DNA from: Treponema primitia ZAS-1 | Lineage (GTDB): Bacteria; Spirochaetota; Spirochaetia; Treponematales; Breznakiellaceae | Direction: 5' to 3' | Length of the DNA stretch: 64,000 nucleotides | Assembly: GCF_000297095.1 (NCBI RefSeq) | Contig: NZ_AEEA01000007.1 | Span: 1 to 64,000 of the forward strand | Shown: piece by piece, positions 48,721-57,281 of the stretch | Layout: every line of letters starts with the position of its first letter | Numbering within the stretch: position 1 is the first letter of the stretch | Notes under the pieces: model-generated | Databases searched by the model: none | Told to the model about the DNA's origin: nothing | Seen by the model: only the letters and a program-made list of their open reading frames with translations | Position numbers and translations under genes: made by a program

Positions 48721-50082
48721 CTACTCGAGGATAGTGATTTCGACCCGCCGGTTCAGTCTGCGGCCTTCGTCGTTTGAGTTATCCCCGATAGGCTTTGTAC
48801 CGCCCCAGCCTTTATAGATAAACCGTTCCGCCGGGATTCCCCGGCTGGTTAGTTCGTCCACCATCCGCCTGGCCCGCTGTACCGAAAGTTCCATTTCGCC
48901 CGTGGGTCTTCCTATTGCGGCGGTATGTCCTTCCACCAGGAACATCCGGTCCGGAGTTTCCTTTAACACCCGGGCTATCATGTCCAGCCGGGGACGTTCG
49001 GCGGGAAGCATTTCGTCTGAGTCCGGCTGAAAGCGAATGTCCTTAACCGTTAGTTTAACCCCTTCGGGGACGGCGGCCATATCAATACCCGAATCGGCGA
49101 TCCTATCACCATTCGGAGCGGCGGGCCGATTAGTACCGGAATCTGCAGTTCTATTAGTACCCGGAACGGGGGTCCTATCACTACCCGGAGCGACGGGCCG
49201 ATTAGTACCGGAATCCGCAGCCCGGGTTCGTTCCTTGGCAGTCACGGCGGTAATCAGGGCTTCCCGGTCCAGGGGAACAAGCCCGTCCCCAAAGGTCAGG
49301 GTGAAGCCCCGGAAACGGATGGTGGAACCGGCGTCTCCGCCCCGGGCAGAGCCCTTAGGCCAGGAGTAGGTCTCGTCCAGGTTGTCCCGCATCATCAGGG
49401 GGATACCGTCGGAAACCCGGAGCAGAATATCCACATTATGGGTACCCTGGAGCTGAAAATCCTGGGCCGATCCCTCGAAGGAATTTGATCCTTCATAACG
49501 GGAGGCATATTTTGCAAAAATCCGATGTACCGGGATATTCCGGTAGTCTTCGATCCCCCGGTACTCATATTCCGCAATAAGGGGCACCACCACAGGATTT
49601 CCCTCGTTCAGGGGGTCCACCGCCCGTTTGCCCCGGGCAACCCATTTTGCACCGGGACGTATTGCGTCCGGGGGAAAGGCCGGGAAATTCCGAAACGCCG
49701 GGAAGCCCCGGTCATTATCAATAATAAGCCCATTTGCTCCTTCCACACGAAAGCTAACGGGAATCACATCATCCACCGCCCGGGCGCTCTGACGCATATC
49801 CCGGAGCGTTTCCTCCATAACAAAAAAATTGCCCCGGTATTGATATTCCGCCCCACCCCTGTTCTGGGGAATAATAGAGGCCCGGACTTCCCGGTATACA
49901 TGACCGATATATTTTCCATTATCGTAACGGGACCAATCGGAACGTTCAACAATCGAATAGGGGCCCTGGGTTCCCTGGGACAGCCGCACCGCAGTGCCGG
50001 CCTCCTGCGGGGAGGCAAGCAGGAGGGGAATGAGAAGGAGGATCATCAACAATATAAAATCCCTGGGTTCTATTTTCCTCAT
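48721..50082 (-). CDS. OmpA-family protein with repeat linker
   Basis: About 453 residues; ATG at 50082 chosen, a GTG four codons earlier also possible. A signal peptide (FILLMILLLIPLLLASPQE) precedes an unassigned domain of about 260 residues. A Thr/Asn/Pro-rich linker of imperfect repeats (GTNRPVAPGSDRTPVPGTNR) leads to a C-terminal OmpA domain: DIRFQPDSDEMLPAERPRLDMIARVLKETPDRMFLVEGHTA, LSVQRARRMVDELTSRGIP, NDEGRRLNRRVEITI. The OmpA domain binds peptidoglycan; the N-terminal domain is of unknown function. Confidence 0.86.
   Translation of the reverse strand: MRKIEPRDFILLMILLLIPLLLASPQEAGTAVRLSQGTQGPYSIVERSDWSRYDNGKYIGHVYREVRASIIPQNRGGAEYQYRGNFFVMEETLRDMRQSARAVDDVIPVSFRVEGANGLIIDNDRGFPAFRNFPAFPPDAIRPGAKWVARGKRAVDPLNEGNPVVVPLIAEYEYRGIEDYRNIPVHRIFAKYASRYEGSNSFEGSAQDFQLQGTHNVDILLRVSDGIPLMMRDNLDETYSWPKGSARGGDAGSTIRFRGFTLTFGDGLVPLDREALITAVTAKERTRAADSGTNRPVAPGSDRTPVPGTNRTADSGTNRPAAPNGDRIADSGIDMAAVPEGVKLTVKDIRFQPDSDEMLPAERPRLDMIARVLKETPDRMFLVEGHTAAIGRPTGEMELSVQRARRMVDELTSRGIPAERFIYKGWGGTKPIGDNSNDEGRRLNRRVEITILE
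49080..49230 (-). repeat. Imperfect repeats encoding the OmpA-protein linker
   Basis: Units of about 27-30 bp with the core GATTAGTACCGGAAT or GTACCCGGAACG on the plus strand, encoding (G/S)TNR or SDR followed by Pro/Ala. Likely to vary in copy number between strains. Confidence 0.55.
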
Positions 50083-50148
50083 ACGTATAGTCACGGCAAT
50101 TTTACCGGTAAAAATAACGATTTTAGCAGAAAAACCGTCTCCGAAACA

Positions 50149-50177
50149 TTGAAACCGGAGCCGGGCAGGGATACAAT
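50149..50177 (+). promoter_or_regulatory. Promoter of the coiled-coil/GDPD/murJ operon, apparently leaderless
   Basis: TTGAAA 50149-50154, exactly 17 nt, TACAAT 50172-50177; the ATG at 50185 begins 8 nt after the -10 box. No Shine-Dalgarno sequence. Confidence 0.65.
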
Positions 50178-50184
50178 GATTTTT

Positions 50185-50655
50185 ATGGAAAAATTAAGCG
50201 AAGATCTAAGCGGCATGGGGGCTGCGGATGCCAAAGAATATATCTTCCACTATATAACCACACTGAAACTTACCGAAAAAAAACATGAGGAATTGAGCCG
50301 GGAGCATGAAAAATGGCTATCCCGCCTTAGTTTGGCTCAATCCAGGGGTGTAGAGGATCTAATCCTGGCGGCTCAGATTGAAGCGGACAAGGCGCAGGAA
50401 GAACTATCCGCCATAGAAACGGAAATTACGGACCTAAAGACTCAAATAAGGCGTATGCGGGATCAGCTTCCCGGATTGGCGGCCAGGGAACGGAGTATCG
50501 ACCCGGATCTGCTTGAACAGGAGATGCTGATTGCCCTGGGTGAGACGCCGGGGGAGGAAATGAAGGCGGATACGGAACGCCAATTTCAGGCGGTGGAAGC
50601 CGACGCCGCCCTGGAGGCTTTGAAGGCGAAGATGAAAGGCGAAGGACAGTCATGA
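50185..50655 (+). CDS. Coiled-coil hypothetical protein
   Basis: 156 residues. Not assigned to a named family. Long charged helix with heptad character (LTEKKHEELSREHEKWLSRLSLAQ, AQIEADKAQEELSAIETEITDLKTQIRRMRDQ), no signal peptide; cytosolic. The ORF is open far upstream, but only this part lies after the promoter and has clean coding character. It overlaps the GDPD start by 4 nt (ATGA), so it is the head of a three-gene operon. Confidence 0.72.
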   Translation: MEKLSEDLSGMGAADAKEYIFHYITTLKLTEKKHEELSREHEKWLSRLSLAQSRGVEDLILAAQIEADKAQEELSAIETEITDLKTQIRRMRDQLPGLAARERSIDPDLLEQEMLIALGETPGEEMKADTERQFQAVEADAALEALKAKMKGEGQS

Positions 50656-51461
50656 GTGCCAGGCGCCGCGTCCCCCTGCTTCCCGAAAGGCCGCGTCCCC
50701 TGGTCTTTGCCCACCGCGGCTGTTCTTCCCTGGCGCCGGAAAATACCATGGTCTCCTTCCGAAAGGCCCGTGAGCTGGGCGCACCGGGTTTGGAGCTGGA
50801 TGTTCATGTCTGCGGTGGGGCAAGCGCCTTTGGTGAATTGGTGGTAGCCCACGATGATACCTTTGAACGAACCGCCCCCCCGGAGCATAACGGCGATGGC
50901 AGGGATATCGAAGAGCTTACCCTGGCAGAGATTCGCCGTATCGATGTGGGGTCCTTTTTTGATCCCGCTTTTTCCGGGGAACACCCTCCCCTTTTAGAGG
51001 AAGTTCTGGAAGAATTTTGCCCCGATATGTATATCGATATAGAACTAAAAAGCCGGAGAACCCGGAACGATCTGCTTCCCGGCCTGGTAGCGGCAAAACT
51101 CAAATCCCTGGGAGACCGGGTCAAGGGCGCGGTAACCCTGTCGTCCTTTAATCCCTTCTGTCTTGCCGCCTTCAAACGGCTCTGTCCTCAATTCCCCGCC
51201 GCCCTCATCTGGAGCGCCAATTTCGAGGTACCCTTCGTTCTGCGCTACGGCTTGGGACGTTTCTTTGCCCCCTGCGACTATGTTAAGCCGGTTCACACCC
51301 AGATTAAGCCCCTGAGTTATTTCCAAATGGCTAAACTGGAAGGCCTGCCTATTGTACCCTGGACCATAGACGATCCCACCCTCGCCGGGCATTTGCTGAA
51401 CCTTGGCTGCCAGGGGATTATCACCAACCGGCCCCAGGACATGAAGGATCTTTTGCCATGA
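50652..51461 (+). CDS. Glycerophosphodiester phosphodiesterase
   Basis: 269 residues, cytosolic (no signal). GDPD motifs: FAHRGCSSLAPENTMVSFRKA near residue 18 (catalytic His, then ENT), LELDVHVC near 47 and VVAHDDTFERT near 65, DIELKSRR near 135, and PWTIDDP near 235. Hydrolyses glycerophosphodiesters to glycerol 3-phosphate and an alcohol. ATGA overlaps on both sides. Confidence 0.92.
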   Translation: MSARRRVPLLPERPRPLVFAHRGCSSLAPENTMVSFRKARELGAPGLELDVHVCGGASAFGELVVAHDDTFERTAPPEHNGDGRDIEELTLAEIRRIDVGSFFDPAFSGEHPPLLEEVLEEFCPDMYIDIELKSRRTRNDLLPGLVAAKLKSLGDRVKGAVTLSSFNPFCLAAFKRLCPQFPAALIWSANFEVPFVLRYGLGRFFAPCDYVKPVHTQIKPLSYFQMAKLEGLPIVPWTIDDPTLAGHLLNLGCQGIITNRPQDMKDLLP

Positions 51462-53071
51462 AACCGCTTGGTGCGCGGGAAGCTTCGCTGCAAAATGCGA
51501 AAGAGGGGGCGTCCCGGGCGCTCTTACGCCACGGTTCGGCCCTGTCTATCCTCACCCTGGGTTCCCGTATTCTGGGGCTGCTCCGGGAAATGACCAAGGC
51601 AAGTCTCCTGGGGACCAGCGCCCTGTCCGACGCCTTCTCGGTGGCCTTCATGATCCCCAACCTTTTCAGACGGCTCTTTGCGGAAGGTTCCATCGCGGTG
51701 GCCTTCATCCCTACCTTCAAGGAATATCTCCTGGAGGATACGCGTGAAGAAACCCGGGACTTCCTTTCCTGTATTTTTACCTTTTTAACATTCTTCGTAA
51801 CCCTGGCGGTGATCGCCGGCATCCTGGTAACCCCGTATGTGGTGTCCATCTTCGGCATGGAAGAATTTGACGAAACAGTCTTTCTAACCCGGCTGATGTT
51901 CCCCTTCCTGGGCTTTATCGCCATAGCCGCCCTTTTTCAGGGCATCCTGAACAGCGTCCGGGTTTTCGCTCCCTCGGGGTTCGCACCGATACTGCTCAAC
52001 CTGGTTACCATACTCTGCGCCTACGGCCTCAGCAAGTTTACCGCAAACCCCGCCCGGGCCATGGCTATAGGCGTCATCATCGGGGGCTTTTTGGAAGCCG
52101 CTATCCAGCTCCCCTTCGTCCTCAAGCGGGGCTTCCCGTTCTTTTTTACCGGCCTGAAACGGGCGATACGCCACCCCGGTACCCGGAAGGTGCTGAAGCT
52201 TATCGGACCCACCATCATCGGTATGGCGGCCTACCAGCTCAACGATCTGGTATCCACCGCATTGGCGGGCAATGCCGGGGAAGGGGTGGTTTCAAGCCTC
52301 CAGTATTCCCTGCGGCTCCAGGAACTGATCCTGGGGGTCTTCGCCGTATCCATCGGCACCGTATTGCTGCCGGACCTGTCGGAGTACGCCAAATCTTCCC
52401 AATGGGAACTCTACAATGACCGGCTGGTATCGGCCATGAATATCATCGCCCTGATCACCATCCCTATCACCTTCTTTTCCCTCTCCCAGGGTGAAACCCT
52501 GATACGGCTCCTCTTCCAAAGCCGCAGTTTTAATGAGCGATCCGTGGCCCTCACCCTGTCCGCTTTTCGCTTCCACATGCCGGGCCTTTTCTTTATCGCC
52601 TTAAACCGCATCCTGGCGCCGGCCTTCTACGCTCAGAGCGATTCCAAATCTCCCACCCTGGCGGGGATCATCTCCTTTGCGGTGAACATGGGTCTGGCCG
52701 CCCTCCTGGTAGGCCCCCTCAAAGGCGCCGGAGTCGCCCTGGCCCTGACCCTGGCCAGCGCGGTCAACACCGCCCTCCTCCTGGCCTTCCTCCGCCGCAA
52801 TCCCCGGGTAGCCCTGGACAAGGCTCTCCCCGCCGCACTGATCTACGCAGTAAAGCTAATCCTCTTTTCCTGCATCGCCGCCCTCCCGGTCCTCGCCCTG
52901 TCCCCCCGGATCTTCCCCCTGTTCGCCGGTCATGGCCGCATCATCGCCTACGGGCTTCCCCTGACAATCAATGCCGTTATCTTCGGCGCCGTGGGAATAG
53001 TTCTTCTGGTGATAAGCCGGGACAAACAGATCCGGGGGATACGGAATATGCTGAGAAGGAAGGTACGGTAA
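51458..53071 (+). CDS. murJ: Lipid II flippase MurJ (MviN family)
   Basis: 537 residues with about 14 TM helices. MurJ pattern: SALSILTLGSRILGLLREMTKASLLGTSALSDAFSVAFMIPNLFRRLFAEGSIAVAFIPTFKEY, then QLNDLVSTALAGNAGEGVVSSLQYSLRLQELILGVFAVSIGTVLLPDLS. Translocates lipid II across the inner membrane for peptidoglycan synthesis. The first residues (GAREASLQNAKEG) come from a 24-bp repeat, giving an N-terminus about 10-15 residues longer than expected. Confidence 0.93.
   Translation: MKPLGAREASLQNAKEGASRALLRHGSALSILTLGSRILGLLREMTKASLLGTSALSDAFSVAFMIPNLFRRLFAEGSIAVAFIPTFKEYLLEDTREETRDFLSCIFTFLTFFVTLAVIAGILVTPYVVSIFGMEEFDETVFLTRLMFPFLGFIAIAALFQGILNSVRVFAPSGFAPILLNLVTILCAYGLSKFTANPARAMAIGVIIGGFLEAAIQLPFVLKRGFPFFFTGLKRAIRHPGTRKVLKLIGPTIIGMAAYQLNDLVSTALAGNAGEGVVSSLQYSLRLQELILGVFAVSIGTVLLPDLSEYAKSSQWELYNDRLVSAMNIIALITIPITFFSLSQGETLIRLLFQSRSFNERSVALTLSAFRFHMPGLFFIALNRILAPAFYAQSDSKSPTLAGIISFAVNMGLAALLVGPLKGAGVALALTLASAVNTALLLAFLRRNPRVALDKALPAALIYAVKLILFSCIAALPVLALSPRIFPLFAGHGRIIAYGLPLTINAVIFGAVGIVLLVISRDKQIRGIRNMLRRKVR
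51472..51495 (+). repeat. 24-bp interspersed repeat, copy at the murJ 5' end
   Basis: Starts TGCGCGGGAAGCTTCGC and ends TGCAAAA; the next four bases TGCG restart the unit. About 19 of 24 positions match the copies at 36872-36919. Confidence 0.65.
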
Positions 53072-53084
53072 CAGGATGATCACC

Positions 53085-54098
53085 ATGAAACACATTGCGG
53101 AAATCGCCCAGGTCAGTCCCAGCACGGTATCCAATGTGCTGCATGGCCGGGTAACGAAGATGACGAAGGAGACCTTGGAACGGGTACAGCGGGCTATTAG
53201 AGATAATAATTATGTCTCCAACATGAGCGGGAGAACCTTAGGCAAGTATGGGTCAAAAATTATCGGCATCGTTATGATCTATAACCGCCGGGATGAACTC
53301 AATGCCATGCAGGCCCCCTTTTTCAGCGAGATTATCGGATCATTGGAACATGAAATTCGCACCAGGGGCTATTTTATGATGCTCTATATTTCAGCGGATG
53401 CGGAAGAAAGTCTGCGTATGGCGAGGTCATGGAATACGGAAGGGATCATTGTAATTGGCGGTAACGCAGAGGATTGCCATATCTTTATGCAGGGGACAAC
53501 CATCCCCCTGGTTTTTATCGATCAGTATCTGCGGGACGGCGGCGCCCGGTATAACAATATCGGGCTGCAGGATTGGCAGGGCGCTTATATGATGACCGAG
53601 TATCTGATAGGGCAGGGTCATAAACGGATCGCCTTTTTAGCCGATCAGAAAGTGCCTATCGGAGTTGACCATGAACGCCTCCAGGGGTGTAAAACCGCTA
53701 TGGAGGATCATGGACTATCCTTTTTGCCGGAAGATTATATTTATGTAAACTACTTACGTGAAGAGCGCCATCGGGATCTGAAGCGGTTTATTGAAAAAAG
53801 AGGCCGCCATTATTCCGCTCTGTTTTTTGCTTCCGACTACCTGGCCGCTGATTCCATGAATCTGTTTCAGGATAACGGGGTACGCATACCCCAGGATATA
53901 TCGGTTTCCGGCTTCGATGACAATGTTTTTGCCCTTCAAGCCCGGCCTCGACTGACCACGGTAAAGCAGGATGTGTCCCAAAAAGCCTTTCATGCCATAA
54001 ACCAGGTTCTCACCCTGATCCGTAAAGAAAAGCCGGAACAAAATCAGATTCTCCTGCCGGTAAGCTTGACCATCCGGGACAGCGTAGCAAAAAAGTGA
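53085..54098 (+). CDS. LacI-family transcriptional regulator of the alpha-glucoside operon
   Basis: 337 residues from the ATG at 53085 (AGGA 8 nt upstream); an ATG 9 nt earlier is possible. N-terminal LacI helix-turn-helix: MKHIAEIAQVSPSTVSNVLHGR, with the hinge helix region after residue 45. The effector domain has periplasmic-binding-protein form (FFSEIIGSLEHEIRTRGYFMMLYIS, ALFFASDYLAADSMNLFQDNG, VSGFDDNVFALQARPRLTTV). The palindrome at 54142-54159 upstream of the transporter operon is its likely operator. Confidence 0.9.
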   Translation: MKHIAEIAQVSPSTVSNVLHGRVTKMTKETLERVQRAIRDNNYVSNMSGRTLGKYGSKIIGIVMIYNRRDELNAMQAPFFSEIIGSLEHEIRTRGYFMMLYISADAEESLRMARSWNTEGIIVIGGNAEDCHIFMQGTTIPLVFIDQYLRDGGARYNNIGLQDWQGAYMMTEYLIGQGHKRIAFLADQKVPIGVDHERLQGCKTAMEDHGLSFLPEDYIYVNYLREERHRDLKRFIEKRGRHYSALFFASDYLAADSMNLFQDNGVRIPQDISVSGFDDNVFALQARPRLTTVKQDVSQKAFHAINQVLTLIRKEKPEQNQILLPVSLTIRDSVAKK

Positions 54099-54141
54099 AC
54101 ATTCTTCCCTTTTTTGGTCTATTGTTTCAATATTTAGCTAA

Positions 54142-54186
54142 AAGTGTTACGTAACACTTGCCATTATTTTGAACATCACCTATACT
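54142..54186 (+). promoter_or_regulatory. LacI-type operator overlapping the promoter of the alpha-glucoside operon
   Basis: An 18-bp perfect palindrome AAGTGTTACGTAACACTT (54142-54159) with a central CG, the usual LacI/GalR form. Its right end overlaps the -35 box TTGCCA (54158-54163); 17 nt later is TATACT (54181-54186). A bound repressor would block RNA polymerase. Confidence 0.85.
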
Positions 54187-54249
54187 TACCTCAGATAAAG
54201 GCGCCTATGAAAGCGCCCCATACTATTATGCCAAAGGAGATGATTTTTT

Positions 54250-55494
54250 ATGAAAAAAGCACTATTCCCCGTACTTGTTATCCTGGCCCTGCTGTCAAGC
54301 GCTTGTACTAAGCAATCAGGCGCCGCTTCCGGCAAAGTCACCCTGGAACTCTTCTCGACCAAGCCCGAAAACCAGACAACCTATCAGGGGCTGATAAGCG
54401 CCTTCCATGCGGAAAACCCTGATATTACTATTAACCTCTCGTCCCCTCCTGAAGCGGGCACCGTACTGCGAAGCCGTTTAACCAAAAATGACATACCGGA
54501 CTTGATCGCCCTGGGCGGCGATGCAACCTACCGGGAACTTAGCTCTGCCGGGGTCCTGCTGGATCTTTCCGGGCAGAGCTTCCTGGACAGGATTAACGGC
54601 AGTTATCAACAAATGCTCTACGACCTCCACGCCGATAAGTCCAAAACTCCCTACGGTGTCCCCTATGCGGCCAATGGTTCAGGGATACTCTACAACAAGG
54701 ATATTTTTTCTCAATATAATGTGGCGCTGCCCGAAACCTGGGATGCCCTGCTTATAACAGCGAAAGCCTTTAAAGCAGCGGGGGTCAATCCCTTCCTGCT
54801 TACCTTTGCGAATAACTGGACAACCCTTCCACCCTGGAACAGCATGGCCCCGGTACTTGCCCCGGCGGACTTTGGTCTTGACCGTGCAAAGGGTACAACA
54901 AGCTTTGCCGGTACCCATGAAAAAGTTTTGGAACAATACATCCAGATTCTTGATCTCTGTGGAAATGATTTTATGGGTACCAGCTATGACGACGGCAACA
55001 AGGCCTTTGCGGAAGGCAAAGCTGCCATGATGATCAACGGCAATTGGTCAATCGCCGAATTTCTCAAAACAAACCCCGGCATGAAGGTTGATATGCTGAC
55101 CTTTCCCTCTTCTAATGATAAAAGCAAAAATACTATTACCTCCGGCGTTGATGTGGCCTTTACGGTATCCGCTGCTACCAAGAACAAAGATGCGGCATTG
55201 AAATTTATCGAGTTCATGACCAGGCCCGAAATTTCACAGCGGTATATAGACGAGCAGTTTGCCTTTAGCGCCGTGAAAGGGGTGGATCAGAATAATCCTA
55301 CGGTACAGGGTGTAAAGGAAACCATTGCCGAAGGCCGTGTGTCAGATTTTGTCGATCACCTCTATCCTGCGGGTTTTGATCTGGCATCCATCCTGTCAGC
55401 ATTTGCTTTAAACTATACCAACCGGATGGATAATACCCAAAATATCAGGGAAACGCTTCAAAACTGCGATACCGAATATAATGCCCTGCAATAA
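54250..55494 (+). CDS. Extracellular solute-binding protein, family 1 (sugar ABC importer)
   Basis: 414 residues. Lipobox SSAC (Cys 19) after a signal peptide. Family 1 features: VTLELFSTKPENQTTYQGLISAFHAENPDITINL, YGVPYAANGSGILYNKDIFSQYNVALPETWD, FAEGKAAMMINGNWSIAEFLKTNPGMKVDMLTFPSS and KNKDAALKFIEFMTRPE. Binds an oligosaccharide, probably an alpha-glucoside given the GH13 enzyme downstream. AAAGGAGATG precedes the ATG. Confidence 0.93.
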   Translation: MKKALFPVLVILALLSSACTKQSGAASGKVTLELFSTKPENQTTYQGLISAFHAENPDITINLSSPPEAGTVLRSRLTKNDIPDLIALGGDATYRELSSAGVLLDLSGQSFLDRINGSYQQMLYDLHADKSKTPYGVPYAANGSGILYNKDIFSQYNVALPETWDALLITAKAFKAAGVNPFLLTFANNWTTLPPWNSMAPVLAPADFGLDRAKGTTSFAGTHEKVLEQYIQILDLCGNDFMGTSYDDGNKAFAEGKAAMMINGNWSIAEFLKTNPGMKVDMLTFPSSNDKSKNTITSGVDVAFTVSAATKNKDAALKFIEFMTRPEISQRYIDEQFAFSAVKGVDQNNPTVQGVKETIAEGRVSDFVDHLYPAGFDLASILSAFALNYTNRMDNTQNIRETLQNCDTEYNALQ

Positions 55495-55520
55495 ATCCAA
55501 AGGATAAAGGAGCAACGGCT

Positions 55521-56387
55521 ATGAAAAATAAGATATCATTTCATTTCTATTTAATGATTCTTCCACTCGTAGTTTTATTCTTTGTACTCCATACCTTTCC
55601 GTTCCTACAGGGACTCTTTTATAGTCTTACCAACTGGAAAGGCTATGGTCCCTGGGAATTTACCGGCTTGCATAATTATACCCAGATGTTCAGGGATCCA
55701 AAAATTGCGGAGGCGTATCTTTTTACCTTCAAGTTCACCATTTGCGCTACCCTGTTGGTAAATATTCTTAGTATGTCCATAGCCTGTGGACTGAATGCAA
55801 AAATAAAATTAAAAAACTTTTTAAGGGCCGTATATTTTTTGCCCTATATATTGGGATCCCTGGTGGTAAGTTATGTTTTTAAGCAAATATTTTCCAATAT
55901 CATCCCCGTATGGGCCAAGGCCCTTGGTATTCCCGCTTTGTCGGTCAATATCCTGGGAACCAACCACGCCTGGCTTGGCATACTCTTTGTAACCGTTTGG
56001 CAGTCCCTGGCTTTCAATACCATCATTTACCTCTCGGGACTGCAGAGCATAGACCCGGATGTCTATGAAGCGGCGTCCATTGACGGCTGCACCGGCTTCC
56101 GGACTTTTCGGAAAATTACCTTCCCCCTGATTGCCCCGTTCTTTACGATCAACATGGTTTTGTGCGGGAAAGGTTTTCTGATGATGTTCGATCAGGTTCT
56201 TGCCCTGACAAACGGCGGCCCCGGCACTACAACCCAAACCATTGCCGTGCTTATTTATAAACGGGGCTTTAACGGCGGACAATTTGCATACCAAAGTGCA
56301 AATGCGGCGGTACTTTTCTTCGTAGTTATCGGATTATCCTTATTCCAGATGAAATTCCTGGAACGGAGGGAGAAAAAATATGAATAA
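55521..56387 (+). CDS. Sugar ABC transporter permease, MalF/UgpA type
   Basis: 288 residues, six TM helices. The EAA loop reads YEAASIDGCTGFRTFRKITFPLIAPFF near residue 190, the contact site for the ATPase. AAGGAG precedes the ATG. Forms the inner-membrane channel with the next gene, which it overlaps by 8 nt. No ATPase gene is in the operon; a shared MsmK-type ATPase elsewhere is likely. Confidence 0.93.
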   Translation: MKNKISFHFYLMILPLVVLFFVLHTFPFLQGLFYSLTNWKGYGPWEFTGLHNYTQMFRDPKIAEAYLFTFKFTICATLLVNILSMSIACGLNAKIKLKNFLRAVYFLPYILGSLVVSYVFKQIFSNIIPVWAKALGIPALSVNILGTNHAWLGILFVTVWQSLAFNTIIYLSGLQSIDPDVYEAASIDGCTGFRTFRKITFPLIAPFFTINMVLCGKGFLMMFDQVLALTNGGPGTTTQTIAVLIYKRGFNGGQFAYQSANAAVLFFVVIGLSLFQMKFLERREKKYE

Positions 56388-57237
56388 TTCAACACTATCC
56401 CTGCGAACTCAGCCTAAGGCTGTTGTTAATTGGCCGATAACCATACTATTGCTGATAGGATCAAGCATTTTTATTCTTGGGGTTCTATACATTACCCTGG
56501 TAGTTGCATTGAAGGATACTACGCAGATGACTCGTGTACTCAGCCTGCCAAAACCTTTGGTGTTGAAAAATTTTGCAGAAGCATGGAAGATGACTGATTA
56601 TCCCCGTAAATTTTTAAATACCCTTATCATTACAGTCATTTGTCTGCCCTTTACGCTTATTACCAACAGCGCTGCGGCGTATGCCATTACCAGAAATCGT
56701 GACAAAAGCAAGTTTTTCAATGGGGTATATTACTACTTTATCAGCGCCCTGTTTATACCTTTTCAAGTACTCATGCTGCCGCTGGTAAAACAGGCTTCAT
56801 TTTTTCACCTTGATAATATTCTGGGCATTACCTTTCTCTATATCGTTTTTGGACTGCCCATGAATACCTTCCTGTACTGCGGATATGTGCGGAGCCTGCC
56901 GAAATCCATTGAGGAAGCGGCGCTGATCGAAGGATTAAACCCGATGCAGATTTTTATCCGTATTGTATTCCCTATCATGAAGCCCATCCATTCCACCGTT
57001 GCAATTTTGAGTATCATGTGGACCTGGAATGATTTTCTTATGCCCCTTTTATTGCTTACCAAAGCGGATAACCAAACCCTCCAACTGGCCCAGTATGTTT
57101 TCCAAACACAGTTTTCAACCAACTATAATCTGGCCTTTGCTTCCTATATTTTGGTTTTATTTCCGGTGGTAGCTGTTTACATTTTCTTTCAAAGGTGGAT
57201 TATAGCGGGTGTAACAAGCGGCGCGGTAAAATCGTAA
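56380..57237 (+). CDS. Sugar ABC transporter permease, MalG/UgpE type
   Basis: 285 residues, six TM helices. The EAA loop is EEAALIEGLNPMQIFIRIVFPIMKPIHSTVAI near residue 190. N-terminal PITILLLIGSSIFILGVLYITLVVALKD is the first TM segment. Pairs with the preceding permease. Confidence 0.93.
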   Translation: MNNSTLSLRTQPKAVVNWPITILLLIGSSIFILGVLYITLVVALKDTTQMTRVLSLPKPLVLKNFAEAWKMTDYPRKFLNTLIITVICLPFTLITNSAAAYAITRNRDKSKFFNGVYYYFISALFIPFQVLMLPLVKQASFFHLDNILGITFLYIVFGLPMNTFLYCGYVRSLPKSIEEAALIEGLNPMQIFIRIVFPIMKPIHSTVAILSIMWTWNDFLMPLLLLTKADNQTLQLAQYVFQTQFSTNYNLAFASYILVLFPVVAVYIFFQRWIIAGVTSGAVKS

Positions 57238-57281
57238 CGATAAAATCATTGCGACAATAATATTGTGAAAAGGAAATTTTT

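Noticed and set aside
49525..50184. Long plus-strand reading frame upstream of the coiled-coil gene
   Set aside because: It is antisense to the OmpA-family gene and continues into the real coiled-coil gene only by chance; the promoter at 50149-50177 places the true start at 50185.
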